Shown here: in pieces, positions 54,588-64,000 of the stretch
How positions within the stretch are numbered: position 1 is the stretch's first letter
Layout: each line of letters begins with the position of its first letter
Origin: Janthinobacterium sp. 64
GTDB lineage: Bacteria > Pseudomonadota > Gammaproteobacteria > Burkholderiales > Burkholderiaceae_D
Direction of reading: 5' to 3'
Length of the DNA: 64,000 nucleotides
Assembly: GCF_002813325.1 (NCBI RefSeq)
Contig: NZ_PHUG01000001.1
Span: forward strand, 4,030,001 to 4,094,000
Program-made: the position numbers and the translations under genes
The notes under the pieces: model-generated
What the model was told of the DNA's origin: nothing
Database searches by the model: none
What the model saw: only the letters and a program-made list of their open reading frames with translations

Positions 54588-55187
54588 TCAGAGCAGATCG
54601 CCCTCGGTTACGACGTAATCGAGGGCGATGTCGTATTCGCCGTTCGGAAAGCTGGCCGCGAGGCAGGCATAGGCGATGCCCAGGGTGCGCGGACGCGGCG
54701 TGACAGCAAGAGTACGGTCGTAATAGCCGCCGCCATAGCCGAGCCGAAAACGTTCCCCATTAAAACCCAGGCAGGGCACCAGCAGGGTGGCGGACGCCGG
54801 GCGCAGGCGCAGCTGGGCCGGCACGGCCACGCCCATGCCATCTTTCACCATGGGCTCGCCCGGTGTCCAGTGGCTGAATGCCAGCGGCGCGTGCTTTTCC
54901 AGCACCACGGGCAAACTCAATTGCACGCCGCGCGCGGCCAGCTGCGCATAGGCGCCGTGCAAGTCCGGCTCGCCATGCAGGGGCCAGTACACGCCCAGTT
55001 CCTTGACGTTTTCCTGTGCGCACCAGTCCAGCAGGCGCTGCGCGATGGCCGCATCCCACCCGGCGCGCGTGGCCTCGGGCAGGGCGCGGCGGGCCGCCAG
55101 CAAGGCCTTGCGCAAGCCGGCTTTGTCCTGTGGCGCAATGGGTGGCCGTGTAGCCGGATCGCATGTTATTCTAGGGTCGCTATTCAT
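54588..55187 (-). CDS. 5-formyltetrahydrofolate cyclo-ligase
   Basis: The enzyme uses ATP to convert 5-formyl-THF to 5,10-methenyl-THF, rescuing a stored folate form. The 199-residue protein has ALLAARRALPEATRAGWDAA, GVYWPLHGEPDL and the signature VPCLGFNGERFRLGYGGGYYDRTLA. The C-terminal YDIALDYVVTEGDLL is typical. Its ~20-residue N-terminal extension is variable. It converges with metF (15 bases) and diverges from the transglycosylase gene. A folate role fits its neighbour. Confidence 0.94.
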   Translation of the reverse strand: MNSDPRITCDPATRPPIAPQDKAGLRKALLAARRALPEATRAGWDAAIAQRLLDWCAQENVKELGVYWPLHGEPDLHGAYAQLAARGVQLSLPVVLEKHAPLAFSHWTPGEPMVKDGMGVAVPAQLRLRPASATLLVPCLGFNGERFRLGYGGGYYDRTLAVTPRPRTLGIAYACLAASFPNGEYDIALDYVVTEGDLL

Positions 55188-55219
55188 ATCACCATCAAGT
55201 TAAGATTGAGAGTCGTACA

Positions 55220-57208
55220 TTGATTTCCCCACTGAAATGGATTGCCGGCACGATGCTGTGTGTTGCATCGGCCTTGTCTCCCCTGGCCGCCCTGGCCCAG
55301 GTTTCCACCACCGTATCCCCAGCCGCCCCCGACACGCGCAGCGAGGACGATGCCTTCCTGCTGCTGCGCGACGCCGCGCGCAAGGATGACGCCGAAAAAG
55401 CCGACTTTTATGCGGGGCGCCTGACGAATTACCAGATTCCATCGTATGTTGACTATTATCGGCTGAAACCGCGCATCAAACTGCTGACCGAGGCGCAATT
55501 TCGCGATTACCTGAACCGCTACAAGGGCAGCGCCATCGCCGACCGTTTCCGCAACGACTGGCTGCTGGAACTGGGCCGCAAGCGCGACTGGGTCGTGTTC
55601 GACGAGCAATATCCGCAATTTGCCCTCGACGACGATACCCAGCTCAAGTGCTATGCGCTGATGTCGCGCGCCGCCAAGGGCCAGAACGTGGCGGCCGAGG
55701 CGCGCAACCTGCTGGTGTCTCCTCCCGGCTATGGTGAAGCGTGCGGCAGCCTGATCGCGGCATTGGCGCAAAATGGCCAGTTCGACACGAACGACCTGTG
55801 GGCGCAGATCCGCCTGGCGGGCCAGACCAACGCCACGGGCCCGGCGCGCCGCATCGCACTGCTGCTGGGCGCGTCCGACGCGAAGATGGCGCAAGCGATC
55901 GACTTGCCGGCGCTGGTGCTGGCCAAGGGCGCGGGTCTAAGTCGCGCCGACCACGAGATGTATTTGGTGGCCGTCGGCCGCATGGCGAAAAGCACCCTGA
56001 AACTGGGGGTGGTGGCCCTGCAAAAGGCCAGCGCGCAACTGACGCCGCAGGAACAGGCCATTGGCTGGGCCAGCCTGGCCTTGCAGGCGTCGTACTCGCT
56101 GGCGCCGGAAGCATTTGAATATTGGCAAAAAACCAATGGCGCACCGTTGACCCAGGAGCAGATGCAGTGGAAAACGCGTATCGCCTTGCGCGAAGGCAAC
56201 TGGCCTGTGGTGAAGTCGTCCATCCAGACCATGCCTGCGTCCTTGCGCACGGACCCCACCTGGGTGTACTGGCTGGCGCGCGCGCAGCAGGCGGAAACGC
56301 CGGGCCGCCCGAACGCGCAGGCGGACGCCCTGTACCGCACGATCAGTGAGCAGTCGAATTTCTATGGCTTGCTGGCCAATGAGGAACTGGGCAACCACCT
56401 GGTGTTGCCGCCGCCGGGCCAGCCCGTCACACCGGCGGAAATCGCCGCCATGGCTGCCAATCCGGGCTTGCAGCGCGCCTTGAAATTTTTCAACATGCGC
56501 TTGCGCTTTGAAGGCACGCGCGAGTGGAACTGGGAATTGCGTTCGATGACGGACCGCCAGCATCTGGCGGCCGCGGAATTTGCGCGCCAGAACAATGTGC
56601 TCGACCGCATGGTCAACACGTCCGACCGCACGCGCCTGGAAGTGGACTATACGCAGCGCTATCCGACGCCGCACGACGACGTCATGCATCCGGCCACGCA
56701 AACCCTGGGCCTGGACAAAGCCTGGGTGTATGGCTTGATCCGCCAGGAATCGCGCTTCATCATGGATGCGCAGTCGCACGTGGGCGCGTCCGGCCTGATG
56801 CAGGTGATGCCGTCGACGGCCCGCTATGTCGCCAAGAAGATCGGTTTGACGGATTTCGTCACGGAAACCTTGAGCGACGTGCGCACCAACGTCTTGCTGG
56901 GCACGAATTACCTGAACATGGTGCTTGGCGGCCTCGACGGTTCGCAAGTGCTGGCCAGCGCCGCCTACAATGCGGGGCCGGGACGCTTGCGCATCTGGCG
57001 CGCCACCATGACGCGACCGCTGGAAGGCGCCGTCTTTGCCGAGATCATTCCGTACACGGAAACGCGCGGCTACGTGAAAAACGTGATGGCCAACGCCACG
57101 TATTACGCGGCCCTGTTCGAGAAGCGCCCGCAATCGCTGAAGGCGCGCTTGGGTACCGTGGGGCCGAAAAACAGCGCCATCGCGGCGGACTTGCCCTCAT
57201 CCAACTAA
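55220..57208 (+). CDS. slt: Soluble lytic murein transglycosylase
   Basis: Slt cuts peptidoglycan glycan chains, forming 1,6-anhydromuramic acid. The 662-residue precursor has a signal peptide (MLCVASALSPLAALAQ) and a long alpha-superhelical U/L domain (about residues 40-470). The C-terminal SLT catalytic domain has the Glu in GLIRQESRFIMDAQSHVGASGLMQVMPSTAR, then NVLLGTNYLNMVL and ASAAYNAGPGR. I chose a TTG start at 55220 with GAGAG upstream; an ATG at 55253 (MLCVAS) would leave a shorter signal peptide and remains possible. Confidence 0.93.
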   Translation: MISPLKWIAGTMLCVASALSPLAALAQVSTTVSPAAPDTRSEDDAFLLLRDAARKDDAEKADFYAGRLTNYQIPSYVDYYRLKPRIKLLTEAQFRDYLNRYKGSAIADRFRNDWLLELGRKRDWVVFDEQYPQFALDDDTQLKCYALMSRAAKGQNVAAEARNLLVSPPGYGEACGSLIAALAQNGQFDTNDLWAQIRLAGQTNATGPARRIALLLGASDAKMAQAIDLPALVLAKGAGLSRADHEMYLVAVGRMAKSTLKLGVVALQKASAQLTPQEQAIGWASLALQASYSLAPEAFEYWQKTNGAPLTQEQMQWKTRIALREGNWPVVKSSIQTMPASLRTDPTWVYWLARAQQAETPGRPNAQADALYRTISEQSNFYGLLANEELGNHLVLPPPGQPVTPAEIAAMAANPGLQRALKFFNMRLRFEGTREWNWELRSMTDRQHLAAAEFARQNNVLDRMVNTSDRTRLEVDYTQRYPTPHDDVMHPATQTLGLDKAWVYGLIRQESRFIMDAQSHVGASGLMQVMPSTARYVAKKIGLTDFVTETLSDVRTNVLLGTNYLNMVLGGLDGSQVLASAAYNAGPGRLRIWRATMTRPLEGAVFAEIIPYTETRGYVKNVMANATYYAALFEKRPQSLKARLGTVGPKNSAIAADLPSSN

Positions 57209-57220
57209 AGATACCCGACC

Positions 57221-57937
57221 ATGCAAACGACCATCCTTGATCCCAGCCTGACGCAAACCCTGGCCGCCGCGCGCGAGCCGGGCCTGACTCTCATCATCGG
57301 CAACAAGAATTATTCGTCGTGGTCGATGCGCCCGTGGGTGGCCATGACGGCGTTTGGCATCCCATTCCAGGAAGTGCGCGTGCTGCTCGACCAGCAGGAC
57401 ACGGCCACCAAAATCGCCGAGTATTCGGCTTGCGGCCGGGTCCCCGTGCTGCTGGCGGGCGAGATCACGATCTGGGACAGCCTGGCCATCTGCGAATACC
57501 TGGCCGAGCAGTTTCCCGATAAACACCTGTGGCCGCAAGACGTGGCCGCGCGCGCCATGGCGCGTTGTGTCTGCGCGGAAATGCACTCGGGCTTCACGGG
57601 CTTGCGCACGGATATGTCGATGAATATCAAGGCCAAGTTGCCGGGCCGTGGCCGCACGGCCGCCGCGCAGGCGGACATCGGCCGCATCAGTGAAATCTGG
57701 GAAGAGTGTTTATCGCGCTTTGGCCACCACCAATTCCTGTTTGGCGAGTTTTCCATCGCCGATGCGTATTTTGCCCCCGTCGTCATGCGTTTCCGCACGT
57801 ATGGCGTGAGTCTGGCGCCGGCGCTGAACGCGTATTGCGAGCGCGTGCAGGCGCACCCGGCCGTGGCGCGCTGGATCACGGAAGCGCTGGCGGAGACGGA
57901 AGTCGCTGCCAAGCATGACGCGGAATTACCCGATTAA
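57221..57937 (+). CDS. Glutathione S-transferase family protein
   Basis: The 238-residue protein has a thioredoxin-like N-terminal domain (LTLIIGNKNYSSWSMRPWVAMTAFGIPF, with the Ser-rich NYSSWS active-site region) and ACGRVPVLLAGEITIWDSLAICEYLAEQFPDKHLWP. A helical C-terminal domain with FSIADAYFAPVVMRFRTYGV follows. The NKNYSSWSxR start marks a bacterial subgroup near maleylacetoacetate isomerase/zeta-like GSTs. Substrate unknown. It follows slt by 12 bases and precedes cca by 12. Confidence 0.92.
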   Translation: MQTTILDPSLTQTLAAAREPGLTLIIGNKNYSSWSMRPWVAMTAFGIPFQEVRVLLDQQDTATKIAEYSACGRVPVLLAGEITIWDSLAICEYLAEQFPDKHLWPQDVAARAMARCVCAEMHSGFTGLRTDMSMNIKAKLPGRGRTAAAQADIGRISEIWEECLSRFGHHQFLFGEFSIADAYFAPVVMRFRTYGVSLAPALNAYCERVQAHPAVARWITEALAETEVAAKHDAELPD

Positions 57938-57949
57938 AGAAAAGTTACC

Positions 57950-59062
57950 ATGAAGATTTACACGGTCGGTGGCGCGGTGCGCGACCAACTGCTGGGCTTG
58001 CCCGTGAAAGACCACGACCACGTCGTCGTGGGCGCCACGCCCGAGGACATGCTGCGCCAGGGTTTTCGCCCCGTCGGCAAGGATTTTCCTGTCTTCCTGC
58101 ACCCGAAGACGCAGGAAGAATACGCGCTGGCCCGCACGGAACGCAAGACGGCCCCCGGCTATCGGGGCTTTGTCTTCCACACGGCGCCCGACGTCACCCT
58201 GGAAGACGACCTGGTGCGGCGCGATCTGACCATCAACGCCATCGCCCAGGCCGAGGACGGTAGCCTGACCGACCCGTTCGGCGGCATTCAGGATATCGAG
58301 AACAAAATCTTCCGCCACGTCTCCGATGCGTTCGGCGAAGACCCCGTGCGCATCTTGCGCCTGGCCCGCTTTGCCGCCCGTTTTCATACTTTTACGGTGG
58401 CGCCTGCCACCATGGTCCTCATGCGTCAAATGGTGCAGGACGGCGAAGTCGACGCCCTGGTGGCCGAGCGCGTGTGGCAGGAAGTGGCGAAAGGCTTGAT
58501 GGAAGCGCGGCCGTCGCGCATGCTGACGGTGCTGCACGAGTGCGGCGCGCTGGCGCGCATCATGGGAGAAATCCAGTTGAGCGAGCATTTGCTGCAGGTC
58601 ATCGACCATGCGGCCGCGCAAGGCCTGGACTTGCCCGTGCGCTTTGCCGTCTTGATGCTGCATGTGAGCAAGGATGCCATCGAACAGCTGAGCGAGCGCC
58701 TGCGCGTGCCCAACGAGTGCCGCGAACTGGCCGTCATGGCGGCGCGCGAGCTGGACAATATCAACGGCGCGCTGGCGCTGAGCGCCGAAGCTATCGTCAG
58801 TTTGTGTGAACGCTGCGACGGTTTGCGCAAGCCGCAGCGCTTCGTGCAGATGCTGGACGCCATCGCCTGCGACGTGCATGCCCAGGATCCGGTATTTCCA
58901 CAGTCCGCCTGGCTGCAAGCCATGCTGGCGGCCGTGCGCGGCGTGGATGCGGGCGCGCTGGCACAAGCTTGCGCACAGGAACCGAAACGCATTCCGGCCG
59001 TCATCCATGCGGCGCGCGTGGAGGCCGTCACGAACGCGATCAGCAGCACGGAGCTGCCATGA
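57950..59062 (+). CDS. cca: CCA tRNA nucleotidyltransferase with a degenerate HD region
   Basis: Cca adds or repairs the CCA end of tRNAs. The 370-residue protein has the class II nucleotidyltransferase core: GGAVRD at residues 7-12, the metal pair Asp21/Asp23 in KDHDHVVVG, RRDLTINAIA and the RNA-binding EDPVRILRLARFAARF. In multifunctional Cca proteins an HD phosphohydrolase domain follows, with a motif like LxHDLGK. Here the matching region reads VRFAVLMLHVSKD (residues ~230-242), and about 20-25 residues usually found before SERLRVPNECRELA are missing. Adding activity should be intact but the phosphatase/phosphodiesterase is probably lost. The ATGA overlap couples it to the next gene. Confidence 0.94.
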   Translation: MKIYTVGGAVRDQLLGLPVKDHDHVVVGATPEDMLRQGFRPVGKDFPVFLHPKTQEEYALARTERKTAPGYRGFVFHTAPDVTLEDDLVRRDLTINAIAQAEDGSLTDPFGGIQDIENKIFRHVSDAFGEDPVRILRLARFAARFHTFTVAPATMVLMRQMVQDGEVDALVAERVWQEVAKGLMEARPSRMLTVLHECGALARIMGEIQLSEHLLQVIDHAAAQGLDLPVRFAVLMLHVSKDAIEQLSERLRVPNECRELAVMAARELDNINGALALSAEAIVSLCERCDGLRKPQRFVQMLDAIACDVHAQDPVFPQSAWLQAMLAAVRGVDAGALAQACAQEPKRIPAVIHAARVEAVTNAISSTELP

Positions 59063-59790
59063 CCCTGCCCAAATTGTTCCAGAATCCGTTTCGCCGCTGG
59101 CTCAGCCGTAGCGGCGGCGGGCGTCCGAGCGTGCTCGTCAAGCAATTGCACGAGCGCGACCGGCGCCGCATGATGAAGCATTTTCTTTCTCTGGAGAAAA
59201 GCGACCGCCTGCTGCGCTTCGGCAGCGCCTTGCCCGATGAACTCGTGGCCCAGTATGTGCAAAAGATGGATTTCTCGCGGGACATGATCTACGGCGTCTA
59301 CAACAGCCTGTTCAAGCTGGTGGGCGTGGGGCATCTGGCGTTCGCGCCGAAGGACACGTCGCCGGCGAAAAGTATCGTCACGGACAAGGAGCAGGTGGCC
59401 GAGTTTGGCGTGTCCGTGTCGAAATCCATGCGCGGCATGGGCGTCGGTTCAAAACTGTTCGAGCGGGCGGCAATACACTGCCGCAACAACGATGTCGATA
59501 CCCTGTACATGCATTGCTTGTCGTCCAACAAGACGATGATGCATATCGCCAAGAAAGCGGGCATGGAAATCCAGCGCGACTATGGCGAAGCGGATGCTTA
59601 TTTGAAACTGTTGCCGCCGAACCCGAGCAGCATGCTGCAGGAAGCCGTGCAGGAACAGTTCGCCATGTTCGACTACACGTTCAAGGCCAACGCGCGCGCC
59701 GCGTTCAAACTGTGGGATCGCTTGCCGGGGCGCAAGAAGAAGCCCGGACCGCCGTCACCGCCGTCACCGTCGTCACCGTCGTCACAATAA
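59059..59790 (+). CDS. GNAT-family N-acetyltransferase
   Basis: The 243-residue protein has a GNAT fold in the middle (residues ~45-200), with AEFGVSVSKSMRGMGVGSKLFERAAIHCRNNDVDTLYMHCLSSNKTMMHIAKKAGM, the acetyl-CoA loop and following helix. Its ~35-residue basic N-terminus and Phe-rich C-terminal segment (FAMFDYTFKANARAAFKLWDRL) are unlike small GNATs. It ends in a Pro/Ser repeat made by a 9-base DNA repeat. The ATG overlaps the cca stop. The substrate is unknown. The 3' end overlaps the convergent Lrp gene by nine bases. Confidence 0.86.
   Translation: MTLPKLFQNPFRRWLSRSGGGRPSVLVKQLHERDRRRMMKHFLSLEKSDRLLRFGSALPDELVAQYVQKMDFSRDMIYGVYNSLFKLVGVGHLAFAPKDTSPAKSIVTDKEQVAEFGVSVSKSMRGMGVGSKLFERAAIHCRNNDVDTLYMHCLSSNKTMMHIAKKAGMEIQRDYGEADAYLKLLPPNPSSMLQEAVQEQFAMFDYTFKANARAAFKLWDRLPGRKKKPGPPSPPSPSSPSSQ
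59752..59787 (+). repeat. Four-unit 9-bp tandem repeat at the GNAT gene end
   Basis: Units are CCGTCACCG twice, then TCGTCACCG and TCGTCACAA. They code for the Pro/Ser tail of the acetyltransferase and reach into the last codon of the convergent Lrp gene. Slippage here would add or remove three residues at a time without a frameshift. Confidence 0.85.
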
Positions 59791-60306
59791 GGGCAGGGCC
59801 GTCGTATCCTTGATGCGCTGCAAGGCAAAGCTCGATTTGACGTCCAGCACGGCCGGGTGGCGCAGCAGGGTCGCCATCATGAAGCGCGAAAAGTGCTCCA
59901 TGTCTTCCACGTGCACGCGCAACAGATAATCCATTTCGCCCGTCATCGCATAGCAGGCCACCACTTCCGGCCAATGCGCGACGGCCACGGCGAAGTCGGC
60001 GCGCGGCGAGGTAGTCGTCACCAGATTCGGCGCCAGCACTCTTGCCGTGCTGTGCGCGGTGGCGTCGCTGTGCTTTTCCAGCCGCACGTTGACGTAGGCG
60101 AGCAAGCCCAGACCGATCTTTTCCGGGTCCAGCAGGGCTACGTACTGGCGGATCACGCCCGCTTCTTCCAGCCGTTTGACGCGGCGCAAGCATGGCGACG
60201 GCGACAGGCTGACCTGTTCGGCCACATCCTGATTCGACAGGCGGCCATCGGCCTGCAGGACGGCAAGGATCTTGCGGTCCGTTTTATCCAGCGTAATTTT
60301 GCTCAT
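59782..60306 (-). CDS. Lrp/AsnC-family transcriptional regulator
   Basis: The 174-residue protein has an N-terminal AsnC-type helix-turn-helix (LDKTDRKILAVLQADGRLSNQDVAEQVSLSPSPCLRRVKRLEEAGVI) and a C-terminal RAM/ACT-like ligand domain (AYVNVRLEKHSDA...VVACYAMTGEMDYLLRVHVEDMEHFSRFMM). Such proteins sense amino acids and control nearby catabolic genes. It is divergent from hppD with a 125-base gap. The ATG at 60306 follows GGAGGGAGC; an upstream in-frame ATG is unlikely. Confidence 0.93.
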   Translation of the reverse strand: MSKITLDKTDRKILAVLQADGRLSNQDVAEQVSLSPSPCLRRVKRLEEAGVIRQYVALLDPEKIGLGLLAYVNVRLEKHSDATAHSTARVLAPNLVTTTSPRADFAVAVAHWPEVVACYAMTGEMDYLLRVHVEDMEHFSRFMMATLLRHPAVLDVKSSFALQRIKDTTALPLL

Positions 60307-60431
60307 GCTCCCTCCGGTGGTTCTCGTTTCACGCAATATTATTGCGCAAATCATGATTGTTCGGGAGATCTTTGGCATTTAATGCCCGTGACCCACGCCT
60401 ATACTGTGCGCTACTTCTTGGAGGAGACATC

Positions 60432-61550
<1,119 letters not shown>

Positions 61551-61555
61551 GCACC

Positions 61556-61582
61556 GGGGTCAGACCCGTCGGGTCTGACCCC
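61556..61582. repeat. Perfect 12-bp palindromic hairpin after hppD (REP-like)
   Basis: GGGGTCAGACCC (61556-61567) and GGGTCTGACCCC (61571-61582) flank a GTC loop, five bases past the hppD stop. No T-run follows. GGGGTCAGACCC palindromes of this type recur in many proteobacterial genomes as REP-like elements. It may also work as a 3' stability element. Confidence 0.75.
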
Positions 61583-61782
61583 AGCCTTCCGTTAAGATGA
61601 GTAAAAGTAACAAAAAAGCACCCGCCCAAGAGTGCAGTGCAGCAAAAGAACTGCGCGCCTTCCTGTGGTAGTCTACGACAAACAAGTCATTTTTCCGCAC
61701 CGGCATGCTCACAAAGCGCGGCCGGTACGTGTGAGTTCAACCGACTTTGCACGCGTAGCACAGAGAATAATGGAGACAAGTA

Positions 61783-64000
61783 ATGAATGCAGCTATCAAG
61801 GGCTCGAGTCTTGAGCCGGGCGCGCACGCGTCCGAAATTTCCCTGAACGACAAATACACCTTGGAGCGTGGCCGCGCCTTCATGACGGGCACGCAGGCGC
61901 TGATCCGCCTGCCCATGCTGCAGCGCGAGCGCGACCTGAAGGCTGGCCTGAACACGGCCGGCTACATCACCGGTTATCGCGGTTCGCCCGTGACGTCGGT
62001 CGACATGACGGCCATCAAGGCAAAAAAATATCTCGATGAACACCACGTCAAATTCCATCCGGGCCTGAACGAAGACCTGGCCGCCACGGCGGTGTGGGGC
62101 ACGCAGCAGACGAATCTGTTCGAAGACGCGAAATACGACGGCGTGTTCGGCATGTGGTACGGCAAGGGTCCCGGCGTCGACCGCTGCGGCGACGTGTTCA
62201 AGCACGCCAATAATGCCGGTTCCGCCAAGCATGGCGGCGTGCTGGTGCTGGCCGGCGATGACCATGCGGCGAAATCCTCGTCCACGGCGCACCAGTCCGA
62301 CCATATCCTGAACGCCTGCGGCATTCCCGTGCTGTATCCGTCGTCGGTGCAGGAATACATCGATTACGGCTTGCATGCGTGGGCCATGAGCCGCTACACG
62401 GGCTTGTGGGTGTCGATGAAATGCGTGACCGACATCATCGAGTCGGGCGCCGCCGTCGATTTCGACCCGGACCGCGTGCAGATCGTGTTGCCGACCGACT
62501 TCGAGCTGCCCGCCGGCGGCCTGAACATCCGCTGGCCCGACACCGTGCTGGAACAAGAAGTACGCATGAATAGCTACAAATGGTATGCGGCGCTGGCGTA
62601 TGCGCGTGCCAACAAGCTCAATAAAATTATCTGGGACAGCCCGAAGGCGCGCATCGGCATCATCACGGCCGGCAAGTCTTACCTGGACACGCGCCAGGCG
62701 CTGGCCGACCTGGGCATCGACGAGCAGACGGCGTCCGACATCGGCATCCGCCTGTACAAGATCGGCATGACCTGGCCGCTGGAAGCGGACGGCGTGCATG
62801 AATTTGCCAAGGGTCTCGACGAGATCCTCGTGGTGGAAGAAAAGCGGCAAATCCTCGAATACGCGCTGAAGGAAGAACTCTACAACCTCAAGGATGGCGA
62901 GCGTCCGCGCGTGGTCGGCAAGTTCGACGACACGGGCGAATGGAGCAACCAGAAGGGCACCGGTCACGGCGACTGGCTGCTGCCGGCCACGTATGAACTG
63001 AACCCGGCCATGATCGCCCGCGCGATTGCCAGCCGCATTTCGCGCTACTACGCGGGCCACCCGGTCGAGCAGCGCGTGAAGGAACGCATCGCCTACCTGG
63101 AAGCGAAGGAAAACGTCCTCAAGGCCATCAGCGTGAAACCCGATCCGCAGAAAGACCGCACGCCGTTCTTCTGCTCCGGCTGCCCGCACAACAGTTCCAC
63201 GAAAGTGCCGGAAGGCTCGCGCGCGCTGGCCGGCATCGGCTGCCACTACATGGTGCTGTGGATGGACCGCGAAACGTCGACTTTTACCCACATGGGCGCC
63301 GAAGGCGTCACCTGGGTGGGGCAGGCGCCGTTCACGAATGAAAAGCACGTGTTTACCAACCTTGGCGACGGCACGTATTTCCACTCGGGCATCCTGGCCA
63401 TCCGCGCCGCCGTCTCGGCCAAGGTGAACATCACCTACAAAATCCTGTTCAACGATGCGGTAGCCATGACGGGCGGCCAGGAATTCGACGGTCCGCTATC
63501 GCCGGCGATTATCTCTCGCCAGATCGCCGCCGAAGGCGTCGGTCCCATCATCGTCGTCACCGACGAGCCGGAAAAATACCCGTCCGATTACGCCTGGGCC
63601 GAAGGCGTGACCGTGCGCCACCGTTCGGAACTGATGGACGTGCAGCGTGAACTGCGCGACATGCCCGGCGTGTCGGCCATGATCTACGACCAGACCTGCG
63701 CGTCGGAAAAACGCCGCCGCCGCAAACGCAATGAATACCCGGACCCGGCCAAGCGCGCCGTCATCAACGAAGCCGTCTGCGAAGGCTGCGGCGACTGCTC
63801 CGTGCAATCGAACTGCCTGTCGGTGGAACCGCTGGAAACGGAACTGGGGCGCAAGCGCCAGATCAACCAGTCGTCCTGCAACAAGGATTTCTCGTGCACG
63901 ACGGGCTTTTGCCCAAGTTTTGTCACGGTGGAAGGCGGCGGCTTGAAAAAGCCGAAGAAAGCCGCTGCCGCCGACAAGGACGCACCAGCCGCGCCGGCCT
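61783..64000 (+). CDS. Indolepyruvate ferredoxin oxidoreductase-family protein, C-terminus outside the window
   Basis: The enzyme type converts arylpyruvates (from Trp, Phe, Tyr) to aryl-acyl-CoA using thiamine diphosphate. About 739 residues are visible from the ATG at 61783, which has GGAGACAAG upstream. The sequence has an alpha-subunit-like N-terminal region (TGYRGSPVTSVDMT, GVFGMWYGKGPGVDR). A thiamine-diphosphate-binding part follows (FFCSGCPHNSSTKVPEGSRALAGIGCHYM...FTNLGDGTYFHSG), then 4Fe-4S ligands (CEGCGDCSVQSNC). This matches the fused alpha-beta-gamma form found in aerobic proteobacteria (about 1,150-1,200 residues). The window ends in a Lys/Ala-rich linker. It follows hppD on the same strand. 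Confidence 0.93.
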   Translation, partial: MNAAIKGSSLEPGAHASEISLNDKYTLERGRAFMTGTQALIRLPMLQRERDLKAGLNTAGYITGYRGSPVTSVDMTAIKAKKYLDEHHVKFHPGLNEDLAATAVWGTQQTNLFEDAKYDGVFGMWYGKGPGVDRCGDVFKHANNAGSAKHGGVLVLAGDDHAAKSSSTAHQSDHILNACGIPVLYPSSVQEYIDYGLHAWAMSRYTGLWVSMKCVTDIIESGAAVDFDPDRVQIVLPTDFELPAGGLNIRWPDTVLEQEVRMNSYKWYAALAYARANKLNKIIWDSPKARIGIITAGKSYLDTRQALADLGIDEQTASDIGIRLYKIGMTWPLEADGVHEFAKGLDEILVVEEKRQILEYALKEELYNLKDGERPRVVGKFDDTGEWSNQKGTGHGDWLLPATYELNPAMIARAIASRISRYYAGHPVEQRVKERIAYLEAKENVLKAISVKPDPQKDRTPFFCSGCPHNSSTKVPEGSRALAGIGCHYMVLWMDRETSTFTHMGAEGVTWVGQAPFTNEKHVFTNLGDGTYFHSGILAIRAAVSAKVNITYKILFNDAVAMTGGQEFDGPLSPAIISRQIAAEGVGPIIVVTDEPEKYPSDYAWAEGVTVRHRSELMDVQRELRDMPGVSAMIYDQTCASEKRRRRKRNEYPDPAKRAVINEAVCEGCGDCSVQSNCLSVEPLETELGRKRQINQSSCNKDFSCTTGFCPSFVTVEGGGLKKPKKAAAADKDAPAAPA

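Noticed and set aside
59752..59787. Possible CRISPR or regulatory array
   Set aside because: Unit is only 9 bp without spacers, lies inside a coding frame and encodes a Pro/Ser tail.

Overview
The window looks like ordinary chromosome from a high-GC betaproteobacterium of the Oxalobacteraceae, most like Janthinobacterium or a close relative. This is inferred from family knowledge: a trimeric gram-negative porin, an HslV with the MEQFHG leader before its catalytic Thr, a DksA lacking three of the four zinc-finger cysteines, an S-adenosylhomocysteine (SAH) riboswitch in front of ahcY, and gene neighbourhoods (petABC-sspAB, secB-grxC-gpmA-envC-ctpA, hslVU-dksA-xerC) typical of Burkholderiales. 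About 60 protein genes and one tRNA are present. Genes run off both ends: a secreted protein on the minus strand at the left edge and an indolepyruvate ferredoxin oxidoreductase-type enzyme at the right edge.

Layout. 1-5 kb: small unknown genes, dodecin, a porin-like barrel and a chemoreceptor. 5.3-7.7 kb: an accessory islet with a hipBA toxin-antitoxin operon, an IS3-type transposase remnant and unassigned DNA, ending at a tRNA-Thr. 7.7-12 kb: sspB, sspA and the cytochrome bc1 operon (petA-petB-petC), all on the minus strand. 12.3-15 kb: mscL, a DegS-type protease and two small genes. 15-18 kb: gpsA, an SH3 protein, secB, grxC and a rhodanese (minus), diverging from gpmA-envC-ctpA-moeB (plus). 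22.8-33.8 kb: a complete type II secretion operon in the order G-H-I-J-K-L-M-N-D-E-F-C, followed by a patatin/outer-membrane-barrel protein. 36-45 kb: a regulator and a small barrel protein, then hslVU, dksA, a CobW-type GTPase, xerC, a DUF484 gene and a major porin. 45.6-49.7 kb: a Sel1-repeat protein, dapF and two lipid A acyltransferases. 49.9-54.6 kb: metK, an unknown secreted protein, the SAH riboswitch, ahcY, a membrane protein and metF. 54.6-64 kb: a formyl-THF cyclo-ligase, a soluble lytic transglycosylase, a GST, cca, an acetyltransferase, an Lrp-type regulator, 4-hydroxyphenylpyruvate dioxygenase and the oxidoreductase.

How the genes work together. metK, ahcY and metF form part of the activated methyl cycle, and the riboswitch lets accumulating SAH turn on its own removal. 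The gsp genes supply the whole type II secretion machine except the prepilin peptidase, which must be encoded elsewhere. EnvC, CtpA, Slt and DapF concern peptidoglycan. The Lrp regulator lies divergent from hppD, so it is a plausible regulator of aromatic amino acid breakdown.

I found no clearly new multi-gene system. The points most worth a second look are a three-site operator array at hipBA with exact 26-bp phasing, the islet beside tRNA-Thr, a Cca whose HD motif is lost, a strong hairpin between sspA and sspB, an inverted repeat in the metK leader, a REP-like palindrome after hppD, and a porin and Sel1 gene that separate dapF from DUF484-xerC.
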